From positions 2,439,913 through 2,503,912 of the forward strand of contig PCDI01000003.1 of NCBI GenBank assembly GCA_002778195.1: a DNA stretch of 64,000 nt. The letters are read 5' to 3'. The position numbers were made by a program, and so were the translations under genes. Numbering within the stretch: the first letter of the stretch is position 1; the number at the start of each line of letters is the position of its first letter. The notes below the pieces were generated by a model, which was not told where the DNA came from, did no database searches, and saw only the letters and a list, made by a program, of their open reading frames with translations. This stretch comes from Raffaelea ambrosiae (lineage: Eukaryota; Ascomycota; Sordariomycetes; Ophiostomatales; Ophiostomataceae). Below are positions 61,336 through 64,000 of this stretch, one piece after another.

Positions 61336-62985
61336 GGCTCGGGGGGAACACCAGGGACACCCCCAAGCTTAAATAGGAGACCCGGACGGCAAATCAGAAA
61401 GGGGCCGAGAACACACAAGACCAGCAGAAACCGACCACACAGACCCAAGTGGGACGCAAAGGCAAACGGCAATTGGGTTTGCTCTCCCCCCAGCCAGACT
61501 CCCTTTTTGGCTCCGAAAAAGCGGGCAATGGGCAGAGAAACCGAATGATCTGTCGTCACTGGTACGGCCACTTTTGGCTTCCCCAGTTTTTGTGTGGTGA
61601 GCTCGGTTGTGCCCTGGGGGAAGCACTCTAGTTTCAACGGCCTGTCAATTGGCTGGCCGTATTTGATTTTTGCATGTGGCGGCAGCACCCGGTATGCTGC
61701 TGCCCGGGGGGCTCAAGGCTGTTGGGGGATGGAGGATTCCCGAAAACGAGGACCAGACAGTGTGCGGCCCAGAAAACCCAGCGACCAGACGACCAGAACA
61801 AATAGGCTTTCGCAGAGTCAGAATCGCCTGTTTTTGCCTCTGCCAAAAAGAGTCCCATAACTACACCAGCGCTTCCAAAAAGACGGAAAAAAAGCCTCTC
61901 GAGTCTGCGTAAAAGCGCCATTCACCAATCAGAAGCTGCAAATTCTGACACTCCCTAGATACATAGAAAGTGGGCTGTCGCTCGGGTTATCGCATCTGGC
62001 AGAGTATGCAGCAAAGCCAGCTACGCGTAGGGGTACCTGCAGCCTGGAGGGGCGGGACTGGGCAAGCTTATGGAGTGTCTGCGGGCTTGCCAGAGGGGGA
62101 GGTGACCACTTGGCGTCGATCCAAGGAAGATGACCCATGTCTCTGCGCACCTTCCCCTCCGTTGGCCGGGGGCCATACAGGTGACCTGCATAGGAATAGT
62201 AGGTCAGAAGGAGAGGAAATACAAGGGTCGGACGCAGAAACATGGGAGTGTGTGAAATGCCCATCTTTTCACCGATTTGTCACCGGGGCGCATCCGCTGA
62301 CCGAAAGGCAGAGACACTGCAGAGACCAGGTTGGCAAGCGGGCGGCGCATCTCTTGCGGGAGTTCCTGCACACTAGTTAGTTGCCAATCCTAGGCAGATC
62401 CATGCGGAGACGGACGGAGGAACACCATGGAATTTGCTTACACCGTAAACTACTTTGTATCAGCCTCTACGAACAACAATGGTTTCACGTGCAGGCCGAA
62501 CGGAGTTAGCTATCAGAGGACCCATATGTGATGCCATACACAAAGGAAGGGACCACTGTGAGTGTACACAACTGGCCTCACTGCCACACGCCCCTCCTTT
62601 CGTCACCCCCCCCACCCACCTCGTCCGCTGCGATTAGGCTGCCAACTCGTCATCCTTCCCGTATCACCTGACCCCCGTGTCCCGCCTCCAAAGAACGCCC
62701 CCCCATCAAGTGAGGCAAACCACCCATAGGGCGCCTAAACTGCGGCTTGCTCCTTCCTCTTATTTCTCACCCTCTCTTTTTCCTCCCCTCTTCTTGCATC
62801 TCTTTTCCCCATCAACTTCTTTTCTTTTTCGCATCGCATCGCATCGCATCGCGGCAACCAAGAAAGCAAGGAACCATCCCTTGATTTCCAAGCTCTCTCT
62901 TTCTCTCTCTTCATCCGTTGCGCCGCGCCCTCCCCTGCGTCATCGTCATCTCCACCGCCACTTGATCCTCCCCAAACCCGTCACG
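61336..62985. other. Divergent intergenic region HEM13 / ATG8
   Basis: 1.65 kb. 61690-61730 and 62440-62640 show no coding frame. From 62640 to 62985 the sequence is C/T-rich leader of ATG8, with four tandem GCATC units at 62831-62850. Confidence 0.6.
62831..62850. repeat. GCATC pentanucleotide x4 in the ATG8 leader
   Basis: Four perfect GCATC units within a pyrimidine-rich leader, about 135 bases before the ATG8 start codon. Confidence 0.9.
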
Positions 62986-63562
62986 ATGCGTTCAAAGTTC
63001 AAGGACGAGCACCCCTTTGAGAAGCGCAAGGCCGAGGCCGAGCGCATCCGCCAGAAGTACTCGGACCGGATTCCGGTAAGACAACCATCCCTCCTCCTCC
63101 TCCTCACTTGTTATTCACACCGCCTTTCATCATGTTTTGCTAACATACGTGCGACCTCCAGGTCATCTGCGAGAAGATCGAGAAGAGCGAGATCGCCACG
63201 ATCGACAAGAAGAAGTACCTGGTGCCGGCCGACCTGACCGTGGGCCAGTTTGTCTATGTCATCCGCAAGCGCATCAAGCTGGCTCCCGAAAAGGCTATTT
63301 TCATCTTTGTGGACGAGACCCTGCCGCCGACAGCCGCGCTGATGTCGAGCATCTACGAGGAGCACAAGGATGAGGATGGGTGAGTGCACAGNNNNNNNNN
63401 NNNNNNNNNNNNNNNNNNNNNNNNNNNNNNNNNNNNNNNNNNNNNNCCGCGCCTACTTCTTTCTTCACATTTCTCTTTCTCATGTACGCCTGAACTAACG
63501 CCTTCCGCAGCTTCCTCTACATCCAATACTCGGGCGAGAACACATTCGGCGAGACGGCTTGA
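62986..63562 (+). CDS. atg8: Autophagy ubiquitin-like protein Atg8
   Basis: Ubiquitin-like modifier that is joined to phosphatidylethanolamine on the growing autophagosome. Exons 62986-63075, 63162-63379 and 63511-63562; introns 86 and 131 nt (the second contains the assembly gap); 119 aa. The start MRSKFKDEHPFEKRKAEAER is canonical; then RIPVICEKIEKSEI, KKKYLVPADLTVGQFVYVI and IFIFVDETLPPTAALMSSIY; the end is YSGENTFGETA. Atg4 would cut after Gly of FG, releasing ETA. Lengths and phases agree with no frameshift. Some fungi have a slightly longer tail after the Gly. Confidence 0.98.
63392..63446. other. Assembly gap (55 N) in ATG8 intron 2
   Basis: 55 ambiguous bases. Coding exons on both sides are complete and in phase, so the gap does not affect the Atg8 protein. 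The true length of the missing segment is unknown. Confidence 1.
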
Positions 63563-64000
63563 GCGGGGTGGGAAAATGGGGGTTTTCTTTTTTCTTTTTG
63601 AGGTGATGATGGGAGACGGATGGCTGGGTCGAAACTGAGAAACGTTTTCCTTTTTTTTTATTCCATGTTCTTTTTACCATTCGCTATTTGTTCGCGCTGT
63701 TTGTTCTTTTTCTATTATTTCCATTGTTCCCTGCGCCTCTTTTTGTCTTTCTCTCTGCTGCATGCGCACACACAAATTACGCATCACCACAACCAAAACA
63801 TGCCTAAAGAAAGAAATCAAACAATGAAACAAGCAGAAGAGCCTGGATGGGGGTTGTGTGAGAGAGACAAAGAGAAAGAGAGGAGGAGGATGAATGAAGG
63901 ACTGTTCTTTTCTTGTTTTGCTACCTTCCATCTTTGATTACATCAGAACCACTGGCGTTCGGACACACTACTGAGGGAATTTCCTTATGCTCTGTTCCTT
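63563..64000. other. ATG8 3' flank
   Basis: T-rich (63577-63600, 63652-63660, 63700-63720) and then mixed sequence to the window end. No gene supported. Confidence 0.6.

Overview
This 64 kb window is nuclear DNA of a filamentous ascomycete (Pezizomycotina, most likely Sordariomycetes; genus not determinable by eye). Reasons: genes are single and widely spaced, most carry a few short GT-AG introns with CTAAC-type branch sites, codons are strongly G/C-ending, proteins hold long Pro/Ser/Gln/acidic low-complexity inserts, and the gene set is typical of these fungi (UreG, HDA1-type deacetylase, Pex14/17-type peroxin, Rab11 with its MANDEYDFLFK start, Ies2, Gon7, Atg8). One 55-base run of N lies in the last intron of ATG8. 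I built exon models by hand from splice signals and checked that joined exons keep frame and total a multiple of three.

Layout, left to right. 0-6 kb: ureG (-), an RS/RD-rich gene whose first exon I cannot place (-), and an unrecognised cysteine-rich protein (-) whose stop codon overlaps the branch site of the next gene. 6-9.5 kb: gene-poor. 9.5-12 kb: class II histone deacetylase HDA1 (-), with a long polypyrimidine tract just 3'. 13.5-15 kb: F-box protein (-). 15.6-15.8 kb: a candidate 61-residue gene (-). 16.4-17.6 kb: BRX1 ribosome-biogenesis factor (-). 18.3-19.6 kb: RAB11 (-), including a 13-nt microexon. 21.5-26.4 kb: a 1631-residue chromodomain protein (+). 26.7-28.1 kb: Pex14/17-like peroxin (-). 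30-31.7 kb: INO80 subunit Ies2 (+). 34.2-37.6 kb: Gag1-clamp (DUF4050) protein (+). 39.8-43.1 kb: SPX-SLC13 phosphate transporter (+). 44.4-48.9 kb: VPS39/VAM6 (+). 49.3 kb: GON7 (-). 50.25 kb: tRNA-Gly(UCC) (-). 50.5-52.8 kb: BLOC-1 subunit 1 domain with a huge acidic tail (-). 54-55.3 kb: adenylate kinase (-). 56.8-58.1 kb: proteasome RPN8 (+). 58.7-59.4 kb: SWIM zinc-finger protein, Sws1/Shu2-like (-). 59.9-61.3 kb: coproporphyrinogen oxidase HEM13 with a mitochondrial presequence and membrane anchor (-). 63-63.6 kb: ATG8 (+).

Functionally this is mostly housekeeping. Two loose themes stand out: chromatin (HDA1, the chromodomain protein and Ies2 within 22 kb) and endolysosomal/autophagy traffic (Rab11, Vps39, BLOC1S1, Atg8). 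I see no recognisable transposon, CRISPR array, biosynthetic cluster, virus or toxin gene. The oddities are at small scale: overlapping splice/stop signals, a microexon, short tandem arrays in introns and 5' flanks, and one small gene hidden by an intron. I did not find evidence of a wholly new multi-gene system.
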